Counted from the first letter of the stretch, positions 40,078 through 49,353 are shown. The stretch: DNA of 64,000 nt from Maricaulis sp017643475 (GCF_047123815.1 NZ_CP138920.1:2294001-2358000), one strand, 5' to 3'. Made by a program: numbers and translations. Notes: generated by a model not told the origin, from the letters alone.

Positions 40078-40163
40078 GCCCCTGTGGCGGAATTGGTAGA
40101 CGCGACGGATTCAAAATCCGTTTCCGCAAGGAGTGTCAGTTCGAGTCTGACCAGGGGCACCAC
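40078..40163 (+). tRNA. tRNA-Leu (anticodon CAA)
   Basis: An 86-nt tRNA with acceptor stem GCCCCTG pairing with CAGGGGC, a class II long variable arm, anticodon loop TTCAAAA (anticodon CAA, reading UUG), and a T-arm around GTTCGAGTC. The CCA end is encoded. A run of six T follows. A -35-like TTGACT lies about 45 bases upstream. Confidence 0.95.
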
Positions 40164-40271
40164 TTTTTTATCTCACGCCAACTGGCTGCGCTCGCGGCTC
40201 CGATGGGGCGGGCTGACCGCCCGACGCGCGGTCGCGCTTGCGACGCCTTTGGCGTCGGGGGAGCCTCACTC

Positions 40272-40323
40272 TTTTTCCTCCCCCTCCAGGGGGAGGTGCC
40301 CCGAAGGGGCGGAGGGGGAAGCA
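40272..40323 (+). repeat. Dispersed intergenic repeat, partial copy C
   Basis: The segment from TTTTCCTCCCCCTCCAGGGG through GGGGCGGAGGGGGAAGCACC resembles the left half of copies A and B (GGGGAGGTG, short GAAG-type linker, GGACGGAGGGG). It is itself strongly palindromic. Confidence 0.55.
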
Positions 40324-40628
40324 CCAAAATCTCCACGATCTCGCGATCTGGAGTGAGAGGCATGCGGAAGGCCGGTGAAACCGGATATAGTCTAGAGCAG
40401 GGGTTAAGGGCCTCCCGCACACGGGTCTGCTGTCTGCCATGCCCTTATGACCCCGAAGGGTCGGCAGCCGCGTCCCGCACATCCACGCCCGAAAAGACTG
40501 AGCTCTCGCCTCCCACGACATGGATCACGGGAGATTATGCCTGAGGTTTGAGCACTAGGGATATCTTCCCCACACGCGGGGAAGTGGGCTCGCCGTAGCC
40601 ATCGGCGAAGGCGAGGTCGAAGGGGGTG

Positions 40629-40709
40629 CGAACGCCAGTGAGCCCTAGACCTCCGCGCTACGCGCTCCGGCCCCTCCGTCCCTTCGGGACACCTCCCCGA
40701 GGAAGAGGA
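40629..40709 (-). repeat. Dispersed intergenic repeat, copy B (inverted)
   Basis: Reading on the minus strand, this segment runs from TCCTCTTCCTCGGGGAGGTG to GCTCACTGGCGTTCG and matches copy A at 30771-30867 closely, with a shorter central linker (CGAAG-type). The right 52 bases differ at about three positions. Confidence 0.75.
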
Positions 40710-41007
40710 TAGGCACCGACACACTTGTTTTCCTCCTTTCCCTTGATGGGCTGAGGCACCCGAGAACATGCCGGGGGCATGTTCGAAGTGCCGAAGGTGG
40801 CCGTGACGCGGACGGATAGGGTGCGGCCCGGAGGGCCGACTTTAAGCCGCGCCTTCGGCGCGCACCCACTCCACCATTGCTTCGCAATGGTCCGTCTCGC
40901 CCATCAATGGCGAGGGTGTGGGCTTCGCTGTGCGGTGGTCCACCTGCCTACTCCACAGCCGGGGCGAGCAGTGCTAGCGTCGTGCGCGTTGCGAGTCTGT
41001 CGGGGAG

Positions 41008-41904
41008 ATGATCTTGCTTTCGATCACCAATGCGGTGCTGTTCGCGCGGGCGAGCCTGGCTGTTATCTTCCTGTGGATGGGGGCGATGAGTTTCACCGCC
41101 CAGGGCGATCTGGTCATGATGAACTGGATCTCGGGACACGTATTCCTGTCGGGGCTCCTGCCGCAGGCCGCGTCCGCCGCCAAGGCGATTGGTGTCTACC
41201 AGGTGATCATGGCGTGCTTGATTGGCGCGCCTCTGCCCAGTGGCAGTTTTCGTCGCATTGGTTTCATCATGCTGGGGATCTACAGCGCCCTGGCGCTGAC
41301 CGTGTTCCTGACCAATCCGGTCTGGATCGAGGCGGCCGGCGGTTTCCCGGCCATCGGTTCGGGGCAGGGCATCTTGAAATATCTCGGTATTCTGGGGCTC
41401 GCGATGTGGGCGGGCAGTTTTGATCGCTCTCGCATGTTCTCAAGCCGTCACAGTGACCTTCGCCGCTGGAGCCGACCGGTGATGATGGGCGGCCTGACAA
41501 TCGTGCTGTTCTGGATCGGGGCGATGAAATTCACCACCGTCGAGGCGCGGGGCATCGAGCCATTGATCCAGACGAGCATCCTGTTTTCCTGGATGCTGAA
41601 TTTCATGGAGATCCAGATTGTCTCCTACATTATCGGCGTGATCGAGATCCTGACCGTGCTTTTCCTGCTCGCGGCCAGCTTCAATCGCGGGCTCTATTCG
41701 ATCGGTCTGATGATGGCGTCGGCAACATTTCTTATTACGCTGTCCTTCCTCATCAGTTTTCCGGGAAGCTGGTCTTCGGATCTGGGCGGATTCCCCTTCC
41801 TCAGCGGGTCAGGTATCTTTCTAATCAAGGACTTGGCCCTGCTCGCCATCTGTGTGGCGCTAGCGGCAGAATTTCGCGAGTATCGCTACGGTCGGCGGGC
41901 TTGA
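41008..41904 (+). CDS. Membrane protein with duplicated YkgB/DUF417 domain
   Basis: A 298-residue multi-pass membrane protein. It is made of two related halves: VIFLWMGAMSFTAQG ... GGFPAIGSGQGILKYLGILG in the first and IVLFWIGAMKFTTVEARGIE ... GGFPFLSGSGIFLIKDLALL in the second. Each matches the DUF417 (YkgB/RclC) pattern, which normally occurs once in about 190 residues. RclC in E. coli is in the reactive chlorine resistance operon. Function here is unknown. The ATG is immediately preceded by GGGGAG; a TTG at 41014 would be better spaced and is a possible start. Confidence 0.82.
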   Translation: MILLSITNAVLFARASLAVIFLWMGAMSFTAQGDLVMMNWISGHVFLSGLLPQAASAAKAIGVYQVIMACLIGAPLPSGSFRRIGFIMLGIYSALALTVFLTNPVWIEAAGGFPAIGSGQGILKYLGILGLAMWAGSFDRSRMFSSRHSDLRRWSRPVMMGGLTIVLFWIGAMKFTTVEARGIEPLIQTSILFSWMLNFMEIQIVSYIIGVIEILTVLFLLAASFNRGLYSIGLMMASATFLITLSFLISFPGSWSSDLGGFPFLSGSGIFLIKDLALLAICVALAAEFREYRYGRRA

Positions 41905-42042
41905 CGCAATTTCCTTCGGAAATCTTTTGAAATGCGCATCACACTTGCCGTGTGTGCGGGCGCGTTTGCTTGACGGAAACCCTGACCCACGTATCGTTTT
42001 TCCCAAGCAGAACGGATGAATCCGTCTATCGGGGAGTTGATA

Positions 42043-43836
42043 ATGGGCCTGTTCACCGCGATCGGTCGTGAAGTTGAATACGTTTCCGGGATGCTGCGCG
42101 TCCTCAAACAGATCAAGAAGGTCGGGCCCGGCTCCGGTGTCCGCGTGCCGGATCACATCGAAAAGACGGTCGACAAGTTCGCCGATCGACCGATGGCGAT
42201 CACCGATGAGGGTGAGATCAGCTATGCCGAGTTCGACGCCTATGCGAACCGCGTGGCCAACTGGGCGCTGGCGCAGGGGCTGAAGAAGGGCGAGACGGTT
42301 GCGCTTTTCATGCCCAATCGCTGGGAATACATCGCCATCTGGTTCGGTCTGTCCAAGGTCGGCGTCGTTACCTCCTTGCTTAACAACCAGCTGTCCGGGC
42401 AGTCGCTGGCACATTGCCTGAATATCGGCGAAACCCGCCATGCCATCATTGCCGACGAGCTGGTGGACGCCTATCGCTCGGCCTGCGAGGTCGCGGAGAT
42501 CGAGGCCAAGCCCTGGGTCGTCGACGGCGCCTACGACTGGTCCGGTGATTTCAATGCCGCCGTTGCGGAACAGTCCGGTGCGCGTATTCCCGCTGAGAAA
42601 CGAAAGGATGTGAAAGCGTCCGACCCGGTCCTGAAAATGTTCACCTCGGGCACAACCGGCCTGCCCAAGGCAGCGCTGATGACGCACATCCGTGCGCTCT
42701 ATTACCTCAACATTTTTGCCATCGCGTCCAAGGCCAAGCCGAGCGACCGGATGATGATGGTCCTGCCGCTCTATCACGCCACGGGCGGATTGTGCGGCGT
42801 GGGCTGTGCGCTGTCCTTTGGCGGTTCGGTGATCGTGCGTTCGAAATTCTCTGCCTCGAATTTCTGGCCGGATGTCCAGCGTCACAAGGCCACGCTGTTC
42901 ATGTATGTCGGCGAACTCTGCCGCTTCCTGGTCAACTCCGATCCGGTCGCCGACGAGCAGGGCCATTCCCTGCGCTGTGCGATCGGCAATGGCATGCGCC
43001 GCGATGTCTGGGAGCAATTCCAGGCGCGCTTCGACCTGCCGGACATTATCGAATTCTACGGCTCCACCGAAGGCAATGTCGGTCTGGTCAATGCGATGAA
43101 CCAGCCGGGCGCGATCGGGCGGGTTCCGAACTATCTCAAACACCGTTTCAACATCGACCTGGTCAAGTTCGACATGGACGAGGAAGCGCCGGTGCGTGGC
43201 GCGAACGGTCACTGCGTACGATGTGGTCCGGACCAGGTGGGCGAGGCCATCGGCAGGATCGATCCGAGCGATGCGCGTTTCCGTTTTGATGGATACGGGT
43301 CCAAGGAAGACACCGAGAAGAAGATCCTCCGCAATGTGTACGAAGAGGGCGATGCCTGGTTCCGCACCGGCGACTTGATGACGCGAGATGCCCTGGGATA
43401 TTATTACTTTGTCGACCGTGTGGGTGACACCTTCCGCTGGAAGTCGGAAAATGTGGCAACCGGCGAGGTTGCCGAGGCTCTGAGTTTTGACGGCATCGAA
43501 CAGGCCAATGTCTATGGCGTCGAGGTCGAGGGGCATTCCGGCCGTGCCGGCATGGCCGCCCTGGTCGCCAAGGCCGGCCAGATCGATCTGGATGCCCTGC
43601 GCGAACATATCCATGATGCCCTGCCGACTTTCGCCCGCCCGCTTTTCCTGCGCCTGCAGGAGCAGGGTGATACGACAGGCACGTTCAAGCTGCGCAAGGT
43701 GGATCTGGTCAAGGATGGGTTCGACCCGAAAAAGATCACCGATCCGCTCTATTTCGATCACCCGACGATCGGGAAATATGTGCGACTTACACAAGAGCTG
43801 TACGAGCAGATTGTGGGCGGTAAACTGCGCGTATGA
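42043..43836 (+). CDS. Long-chain acyl-CoA synthetase (FATP/FadD6-like)
   Basis: A protein of 597 residues in the AMP-binding superfamily. The P-loop-like motif is MFTSGTTGLPKAALMTH, followed by EFYGSTEGNVGL and WFRTGDLMTRDALGYYYFVD, and it ends in the FATP-like RLTQELYEQIVGGKLRV. Enzymes of this branch couple activation to fatty acid uptake. The ATG at 42043 has GGGGAG at a suitable distance and is preferred over an ATG at 42016. Its stop overlaps the DUF924 gene start. Confidence 0.9.
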   Translation: MGLFTAIGREVEYVSGMLRVLKQIKKVGPGSGVRVPDHIEKTVDKFADRPMAITDEGEISYAEFDAYANRVANWALAQGLKKGETVALFMPNRWEYIAIWFGLSKVGVVTSLLNNQLSGQSLAHCLNIGETRHAIIADELVDAYRSACEVAEIEAKPWVVDGAYDWSGDFNAAVAEQSGARIPAEKRKDVKASDPVLKMFTSGTTGLPKAALMTHIRALYYLNIFAIASKAKPSDRMMMVLPLYHATGGLCGVGCALSFGGSVIVRSKFSASNFWPDVQRHKATLFMYVGELCRFLVNSDPVADEQGHSLRCAIGNGMRRDVWEQFQARFDLPDIIEFYGSTEGNVGLVNAMNQPGAIGRVPNYLKHRFNIDLVKFDMDEEAPVRGANGHCVRCGPDQVGEAIGRIDPSDARFRFDGYGSKEDTEKKILRNVYEEGDAWFRTGDLMTRDALGYYYFVDRVGDTFRWKSENVATGEVAEALSFDGIEQANVYGVEVEGHSGRAGMAALVAKAGQIDLDALREHIHDALPTFARPLFLRLQEQGDTTGTFKLRKVDLVKDGFDPKKITDPLYFDHPTIGKYVRLTQELYEQIVGGKLRV

Positions 43837-44414
43837 GCGTGCTGAAACCGACCCCCGACGAGATTATCCATTTCTGGTTCAACGAAGCTGGGCCCAAGAA
43901 GTGGTACGCCACGTCCCCGGCCTTTGACGCCACCGTACGCCGACGGTTTGCGCGCACGGTGGATGAACATGCCAAGCAGATGAGGGCGGGCAATCACCCC
44001 TGGCTTGGCGGTCCGGACAGTGCGTTTGCGCTGGTTCTGCTGTTCGACCAGTTTCCGCGCAATATCTGGCGCGGCTCTGGTCGGGCCTTCTCCTACGACA
44101 CCATGGCCCGTTTTGTGGCGCTGGACATGATGGACCGCGGATTTGACTGGGCCATCGATGAGAGCCGACGTGATTTTGTCTATATGCCCTTCATGCATGG
44201 CGAGCATATCGACTTCCAGAACCTGTGTGTCGACCTTGCCCGGGACCGCCTTGAAGGCGAAGGCACGCTGACCCACGCCATCAAACACCGTGAGGTGATC
44301 GAGCGGTTCGGCCGTTTCCCCTATCGCAACGAGGCGCTGGGGCGGAAAAGCACGCCGGAAGAGATCGAGTACCTTCAGACCGGTGGTTATGCGCCCGGCC
44401 GGAAAAAGTCCTGA
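43833..44414 (+). CDS. DUF924 family protein
   Basis: A 193-residue protein of the DUF924 family, with IIHFWFNEAGPKKWY at the start, the LVLLFDQFPRNIWRGSGRAF segment, and PFMHGEHIDFQNLCVDL. The all-helical fold is TPR-like. Function is unknown. It overlaps the acyl-CoA synthetase gene by four bases, which is a frequent type of coupling but gives no clear hint of function. Confidence 0.9.
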   Translation: MSVLKPTPDEIIHFWFNEAGPKKWYATSPAFDATVRRRFARTVDEHAKQMRAGNHPWLGGPDSAFALVLLFDQFPRNIWRGSGRAFSYDTMARFVALDMMDRGFDWAIDESRRDFVYMPFMHGEHIDFQNLCVDLARDRLEGEGTLTHAIKHREVIERFGRFPYRNEALGRKSTPEEIEYLQTGGYAPGRKKS

Positions 44415-44469
44415 TCGCAACATTCTGTCTGCGATTTAACTCGGACCCGCCAGGCGTTTCGCCCATCCT

Positions 44470-45696
44470 GTGATCAAAGCAGGGGGCTGTTGGAAACATC
44501 TGATTTTTGGACTTTGCCTGTCGGCAAGCAGTCTGGGCCTGTCGGCGAGCGGTCTGGCGATGAATGCCGAGGCCCAGGATCTCGGCGCGATTGAACAGGC
44601 GATCTCGGCCGTGCTGGCCGAGTATGGCGCATCGGAACATCCAACCACCTATGTCGGTGCCAGCGTGGCGCTGCGCCTGTCGGACGATCGCACAATCACG
44701 GTTGTTGCGGGTGATGCGGACCGCGAGGCCGACATCGAGATGCGTACCGATCACCGCCTGCTGGGTGGTTCGATGGGCAAGACCTTTGTGGCTGCCGCAC
44801 TGATGGCGCTGGTCGAGGACGGGCGTGTGGCGCTGGATGAGCGCGCGGCGCAGTATCTGGGTGGCCAGGACTGGTTTGATCCGCTGCCCAACGCCGCCGA
44901 GGTGACGCTGGAACAATTGCTCAATCATTCCTCGGGCATTCCGATCGATTATTTCGAGACCGAGCCGATCCGCGAGGCGTTGCGCCTGTCCGCGGTTGAA
45001 AACCGCGATTTCGCCGGTCATGGGCTGACCCACCAAGACCTGCTGCGCCCACTGGGCGGGCTGGAGCCGCTGTTCGAGCCGGGCGAGGCCTTCCACTATT
45101 CCGACGCCAATTACACGATCATCGCTTTCGTGGTGGAACATATCAGCGGCCAGACACTGGAAGCCTTTGTGGACGAGCGTTTCATCCAACCGCTGGGCCT
45201 TACCGAAACCGAGCGCCAGCGCCGGGAAATGCCGCGCCTGACCGCGGCGTACATGCATCAGCGTTTCCAGCAAACATTCCCGGGTGTGCCCACCAAGGCC
45301 GGAGAGTATGAGCGGCTGACCTATGATCCGGCATTTGAGTGGGGAGGCGGAGGCTGGGTCTTTACGGCGCGCGATCTGGCGCGCTGGGGAGATGCCTGGT
45401 TTTCAGGCGAAGCCCTGTCAGACGAGTATCTGGATCTCATGCGCGCCTCGCTCAATCACCACGGAGCGGCGGACAATGACTGGTCCTACGGCATCGGCCT
45501 GCAATGGCAGGAAACCGGGGACGGGCTGGAGCGCTGGTATCATGGCGGTTACGATCCGGGCTCTATCGGCAAGGTGGAATACCGTCCCGCCGATGATGTG
45601 ACCCTGGCCATCATGTTCAACACGGTCGACATCCGTTACGAGCGCATTGGCGACGCGATCTGGAACGCGGTGCTGCCGCTGCTCGAGAGCGACTAG
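44470..45696 (+). CDS. Serine hydrolase of the beta-lactamase class C/PBP family, exported
   Basis: A 408-residue protein with a signal peptide (about 1-36, ending near NAEAQD) and a class C-like domain. The nucleophile motif SMGK (Ser101-Lys104) is in LLGGSMGKTFVAAALMAL. The second motif is Tyr-Ser-Asp (FHYSDANYT) instead of Tyr-Ser-Asn, and HGGYDPG stands for the KTG region. Such variants are usually esterases or D-aminopeptidases rather than beta-lactamases. The start is GTG. Its relation to the two blaI-type systems is not supported by position. Confidence 0.85.
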   Translation: MIKAGGCWKHLIFGLCLSASSLGLSASGLAMNAEAQDLGAIEQAISAVLAEYGASEHPTTYVGASVALRLSDDRTITVVAGDADREADIEMRTDHRLLGGSMGKTFVAAALMALVEDGRVALDERAAQYLGGQDWFDPLPNAAEVTLEQLLNHSSGIPIDYFETEPIREALRLSAVENRDFAGHGLTHQDLLRPLGGLEPLFEPGEAFHYSDANYTIIAFVVEHISGQTLEAFVDERFIQPLGLTETERQRREMPRLTAAYMHQRFQQTFPGVPTKAGEYERLTYDPAFEWGGGGWVFTARDLARWGDAWFSGEALSDEYLDLMRASLNHHGAADNDWSYGIGLQWQETGDGLERWYHGGYDPGSIGKVEYRPADDVTLAIMFNTVDIRYERIGDAIWNAVLPLLESD

Positions 45697-45857
45697 GCCG
45701 AAACGACTCGGCAAATCTATCCGGTGGCAGAATTCTCCGAGGCGAGGTTTCTGTCGCCTGGGTTAATTTCTGATATAAAACAACAGTTTATGTTTGTCAT
45801 GCGTCTGGCCCCGGCCTTGCTCCTGAAAGACCAAATCGTTTTCACTCGGAGCCGGAC

Positions 45858-46082
45858 ATGACCCCGCACGTAGCCATCACCGCCCAGGACATGCATCAGA
45901 TCGCCTGGACCCTCGTCGACCTGCATGGTGCCCAGGCCATAGGCTATGCCGATGATGCCGTCATGGAGCTGGACGAGAAGGGCAGTCCGGAAAGCGCCGA
46001 TGCCTGGCGCGCCCTGCGTTCGGTGATGGAAGATGCCCTGGCCGGTCGGCTTGGTCGCGAAGAGACCATTACGGTTCACTAG
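45858..46082 (+). CDS. Small conserved-looking hypothetical protein
   Basis: A 74-residue acidic protein (HVAITAQDMHQIAWTLVDLH, then AIGYADDAVMELDEKG and DAWRALRSVMEDALAGR). It has a plausible ribosome site (CGGAG before ATG) and codon usage like its neighbours, so it is probably real. No domain was recognised. It lies alone between a serine hydrolase and an esterase gene, after an AT-rich upstream stretch near 45765-45800 that could hold its promoter. Confidence 0.6.
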   Translation: MTPHVAITAQDMHQIAWTLVDLHGAQAIGYADDAVMELDEKGSPESADAWRALRSVMEDALAGRLGREETITVH

Positions 46083-46140
46083 TTTCGCCTGAGACCGTTT
46101 GACCGCTTGCCAGTTGTGGCGGGCGTGATACGGCTGGCGC

Positions 46141-47067
46141 ATGGAAACGAAAAACTGGCCCGAGGCCCTCACCAGATTCGGTATCGAAGATCCGCTTGAA
46201 CCAGCCAAGGCCGCGCCGCGCATGCGCAAATCCCTGCGCCAGGCCGCGCCCTTCCTGGATGCGGCAGCACCGCCACTGCAGTCCGTTCAGGACTTCACCA
46301 TAACCGGTCCGGCTGGCGCGATCCCGGCGCGCCTCTATATCCCGCAAGGCTCTGAGACGCCCGCCCCGCTCTGTTTCTTCACGCATGGTGGCGGGTATGT
46401 GATCGGCGATCTGGAGACGCATGACCGCCTTTGTGCCCGCATGGCTGCCAAGAGTGGCGTGCGAGTTGTCGCGATTGATTACCGGCTCGCACCCGAACAC
46501 ATGTTCCCCGCCGGGGTCGAGGATGCGCTGGCGGCGTTCGACTGGCTGGTGAGCGCTGAAGGTCTTGAGCGCACCGGCGCGGACCCGACACGCATCGCTG
46601 TTGCCGGTGACAGTGCGGGCGGTGGTCTGGCGGCCATGTTGGGCCAGCAGCGTCGCGACCAGATCCGCTTCCAGCTGCTGATCTATCCGTTGATGCAGCT
46701 GATCGAGCGGCGCAAGCCGAAACTCAAGGCGTTGGAGGGACACATCCTGTCTGTCTACACGCTGGAGCAGATTGTTCGCGCCTACCTGCCGGACGAAAAG
46801 GCGGCCCATGATACGCGCGTCTCGCCGCTGCTGGAAAACGACCTGACCGGCCTTCCGCCGACTTTTATCGCCGCCGCGGAACTGGACCCGCTCTATGATG
46901 AGGGCACGGCCTATCGGGATCGGTTGGCGGCGGCCGGTATTCCGGTTGAATACGTGCTCGGCAAGGCCATGCCGCATGGGTATTTCAACATGACCGCCGT
47001 CCTGCCCGGTGCCAAGGATCTGGTGAATCGCGTCTCTGCTGCGCTGGGTGACGGATTGCGCGGATAG
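46141..47067 (+). CDS. Alpha/beta hydrolase, hormone-sensitive-lipase (HSL) type esterase
   Basis: A 308-residue alpha/beta hydrolase with the HGGG oxyanion motif (His82-Gly85), the nucleophile elbow GDSAG (Ser158), and Asp and His candidates in AELDPLYDEG and MPHGYFNM. This is the hormone-sensitive lipase (family IV) pattern of small carboxylesterases. No signal peptide is evident, so it is probably cytoplasmic. It precedes the SelO gene by 38 bases on the same strand. Confidence 0.92.
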   Translation: METKNWPEALTRFGIEDPLEPAKAAPRMRKSLRQAAPFLDAAAPPLQSVQDFTITGPAGAIPARLYIPQGSETPAPLCFFTHGGGYVIGDLETHDRLCARMAAKSGVRVVAIDYRLAPEHMFPAGVEDALAAFDWLVSAEGLERTGADPTRIAVAGDSAGGGLAAMLGQQRRDQIRFQLLIYPLMQLIERRKPKLKALEGHILSVYTLEQIVRAYLPDEKAAHDTRVSPLLENDLTGLPPTFIAAAELDPLYDEGTAYRDRLAAAGIPVEYVLGKAMPHGYFNMTAVLPGAKDLVNRVSAALGDGLRG

Positions 47068-47105
47068 GCATTGCCTCCGGCCGCCGAAACACCTAGCTCA
47101 GGACC

Positions 47106-48536
47106 ATGAGCGAAACTGTCGAATACAAAGCCGATCCGCAATTTGTGACCTTGGGCCCGGACTTTTCCGACCCGGTCGCGCCCGCCGCCTTTCCGCAAGC
47201 CACCGAGCGCTACTGGAACGCCGACTGGGCGGCCGAGCTGGGGCTGGAGGGGTTAAGCGCCGAGGAGCGGATGAAACATTTCCAGCGTTTCGAGCCGCTG
47301 GCGGACAACCAGCCCGAACCGCTGGCCATGCGCTATCACGGCCATCAATTCCGCAGCTATAATCCCGAACTGGGTGACGGGCGGGGTTTTCTCTTTGCCC
47401 AGTTACGCGATCGTGAAAACCGCTTGCTGGACCTTGCCACCAAGGGGTCCGGCCAGACACCCTGGTCACGCAGCGGCGATGGCCGCCTGACCCTGAAAGG
47501 GGCGGTGCGGGAAATCCTGGCGGCCAACATGCTTGAAGCCCTGGGGGTCTATACATCCAAACCCTTTGCCGTCTTCGAGACGGGGGAGGCGCTTGAGCGC
47601 AATGACGAGCCGTCGCCGACACGCTCGGCCGTGCTGACCCGGCTGGGGCATTCGCACATGCGGTTCGGAACGTTCCAGCGCCACGCTTTCGAGAACTCCC
47701 CGGCTCGGATCGGCCAGCTGATCGAGCATTGCCTGGAGCTTTATTATCCCGATATAGAGGCGGGCGAGGATCCGTCCGCGGCCCTGCTGAAGGCGGTGAT
47801 CGAGGCCAATGCGAAACTCGTCGCCAGCTGGATGGCGGCGGGGTTTGTGCACGGCGTGCTCAATACCGACAATCTCAATGTTACCGGCGAGAGTTTCGAC
47901 TACGGACCCTGGCGGTTCCTGCCCTATTACGAGCCGGGTTTCACAGCGGCCTATTTCGACCAGACCGGGCTGTACGCCTATGGCCGCCAGCCCGAAGCCG
48001 TGTTCTGGGCATTGCAGCAGTTTGCCGGCGCTCTCGCCCTGGCCGGGGATCAGAAACAGCTACTGGCCGATCTCAATACCTTTCCCGCCGTCTATCGTGT
48101 TGCACTGCTCGACGCCTTCATGGCCCGTTTCGGCGTGACAAGCGCCGGACGTGACGAGGATGAAAAACTGGTGCGTGCCTTCCTGGCCTTCATGCAGGAT
48201 AGTCTTCTGCCGTGGGAACAGGTGATCTTTGATCACTTCTGCGGCGAGGCGAGTTTTGCCCGCGCTCATGCCCGTGGTTACAAGGGCGATCTCTACAAGG
48301 TCTTCCGGGATATGTTGTTCGAACGCGAACCCGTCCTGCCGGCCCGGCTCAAACACGCGATCTTCAAGCAGGACAAACCGGTCAGCATGGTCATCGACGA
48401 GGTGGAGCGCGTCTGGGATGCGATCGCCGACGAGGACGACTGGGCGCCGTTGAATGCGCTGCTGGGCGATGTCCGTGCAATTGGTGAGGGCTATGGCCTG
48501 GGTGTTGAGCGCGTGGGTTTTATCCAACCGGCTTGA
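47106..48536 (+). CDS. selO: Protein adenylyltransferase SelO (YdiU/UPF0061)
   Basis: A 476-residue pseudokinase-fold AMP transferase; SelO transfers AMP to Ser, Thr or Tyr residues of proteins and has been linked to redox control. Conserved segments are PLAMRYHGHQFRSYNPELGD, LDLATKGSGQTPWSR, GDGRLTLKGAVREI and HGVLNTDNLNVTGESFDYGP with the metal-binding Asn/Asp of the active site. The eukaryotic-type C-terminal selenocysteine or Cys is not seen. The length is standard. Confidence 0.93.
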   Translation: MSETVEYKADPQFVTLGPDFSDPVAPAAFPQATERYWNADWAAELGLEGLSAEERMKHFQRFEPLADNQPEPLAMRYHGHQFRSYNPELGDGRGFLFAQLRDRENRLLDLATKGSGQTPWSRSGDGRLTLKGAVREILAANMLEALGVYTSKPFAVFETGEALERNDEPSPTRSAVLTRLGHSHMRFGTFQRHAFENSPARIGQLIEHCLELYYPDIEAGEDPSAALLKAVIEANAKLVASWMAAGFVHGVLNTDNLNVTGESFDYGPWRFLPYYEPGFTAAYFDQTGLYAYGRQPEAVFWALQQFAGALALAGDQKQLLADLNTFPAVYRVALLDAFMARFGVTSAGRDEDEKLVRAFLAFMQDSLLPWEQVIFDHFCGEASFARAHARGYKGDLYKVFRDMLFEREPVLPARLKHAIFKQDKPVSMVIDEVERVWDAIADEDDWAPLNALLGDVRAIGEGYGLGVERVGFIQPA

Positions 48537-48567
48537 CGCTGATCACGGGCACTGGAAGTGTGCAGAC

Positions 48568-49353
48568 ATGAGCGAATTATCCCTTGTCCGCTGTGACTTG
48601 CTGGACGCCGATGCCATCGCGCACGGTTTCACCACCCGCCCGGGCGGGCTCAGCGAAGGCCTCTATGCCAGCCTCAACATCACCCGGTCCCGCGGGGACA
48701 GTCCGGAACATGTGGCGGAAAACCGTGAACGTGTCCGCCGGGCGCTCGGCCTGGACTATCTCGCCTTTGCCACCCAGGTGCATGGCCGCGCTGTAGCCGT
48801 GATCGAGGCGGCTCCGCTGGGGGAGCAACCGGTCGGGGAGGCCGATGCGCTGGTGACCAACCGACCCGGCATCGGCCTGGTCTGCCAGACCGCGGATTGT
48901 ACGCCCATCCTGCTGTTTGACGAGCAGAACGGTGCTGTCGCAGCCATTCATTCCGGCTGGCGTGGCACGGTCCAGAATATTGTCGAGGCGACCCTGAGCC
49001 GGATGGCTGACCTCTACGGCACTCGCCCGCAGGCCTTGCGGGCTGCCATTGGCCCATCGATCTCACCCGCCAATTACCGCGTTGGCCCAGAAGTCGTGAC
49101 CGAGTTCGAGGCCTTTCCCGGCGATCTTGGTATTCTCTCTCCACGTGATGCGGACGGTGGGGCCCAGCTGGACGTGGCGGCTGCCTGCCATCACCAACTG
49201 CTTGAGCAGGGTGTACCCAACAACCAGATCTGGCGATCGGAGCTGTGCACCTATGCCGAGGAAGCGCGACTCTTCTCGGCCAGGCGCTCTCATCACCAGG
49301 GCCAGAGCGGCGTATTCGGTGGCCAAGGCGGCGTGATCGGTTTGCGCGGTTAG
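48568..49353 (+). CDS. pgeF: PgeF/YfiH-family (multicopper-oxidase-like fold, purine nucleoside/peptidoglycan editing) protein
   Basis: A 261-residue YfiH/LACC1 family protein. It has HGFTTRPGGLSEGLYASLN, ATQVHGRAV, CQTADCTPILL and HSGWRG, which carry the zinc/copper-binding His and Cys. Members were reported as polyphenol oxidase, as purine nucleoside phosphorylase/deaminase, and as PgeF, which hydrolyses aberrant peptidoglycan precursors. The frame is open to 48454, but the ATG at 48568 avoids overlapping selO and gives the normal N-terminus. Confidence 0.92.
   Translation: MSELSLVRCDLLDADAIAHGFTTRPGGLSEGLYASLNITRSRGDSPEHVAENRERVRRALGLDYLAFATQVHGRAVAVIEAAPLGEQPVGEADALVTNRPGIGLVCQTADCTPILLFDEQNGAVAAIHSGWRGTVQNIVEATLSRMADLYGTRPQALRAAIGPSISPANYRVGPEVVTEFEAFPGDLGILSPRDADGGAQLDVAAACHHQLLEQGVPNNQIWRSELCTYAEEARLFSARRSHHQGQSGVFGGQGGVIGLRG

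Larger units (their letters stand above)
40164..41007. other. Repeat-rich noncoding region downstream of tRNA-Leu
   Basis: About 840 bases with no supportable gene. It is dense in GC-rich dyads (for example TTCCCCACACGCGGGGAA near 40569, CCATTGCTTCGCAATGG near 40874 and GGGCATGTTC-like palindromes near 40770). It carries an inverted copy of the repeat from 30771-30867 and a partial third copy. No integrase, att site or transposase could be identified. The composition and repeats suggest accumulated dispersed elements next to a tRNA gene. Confidence 0.7.

Noticed and set aside
40203..40769. Several open frames in the repeat region after tRNA-Leu
   Set aside because: They are produced by GC-rich repeats, overlap each other on both strands, and lack family features and ribosome sites.
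44470..45696. A beta-lactamase controlled by the BlaI copies
   Set aside because: The serine hydrolase has a Tyr-Ser-Asp variant motif, lies 24 kb away, and no BlaI-type operator is seen upstream, so it is not linked to the M56/BlaI locus.
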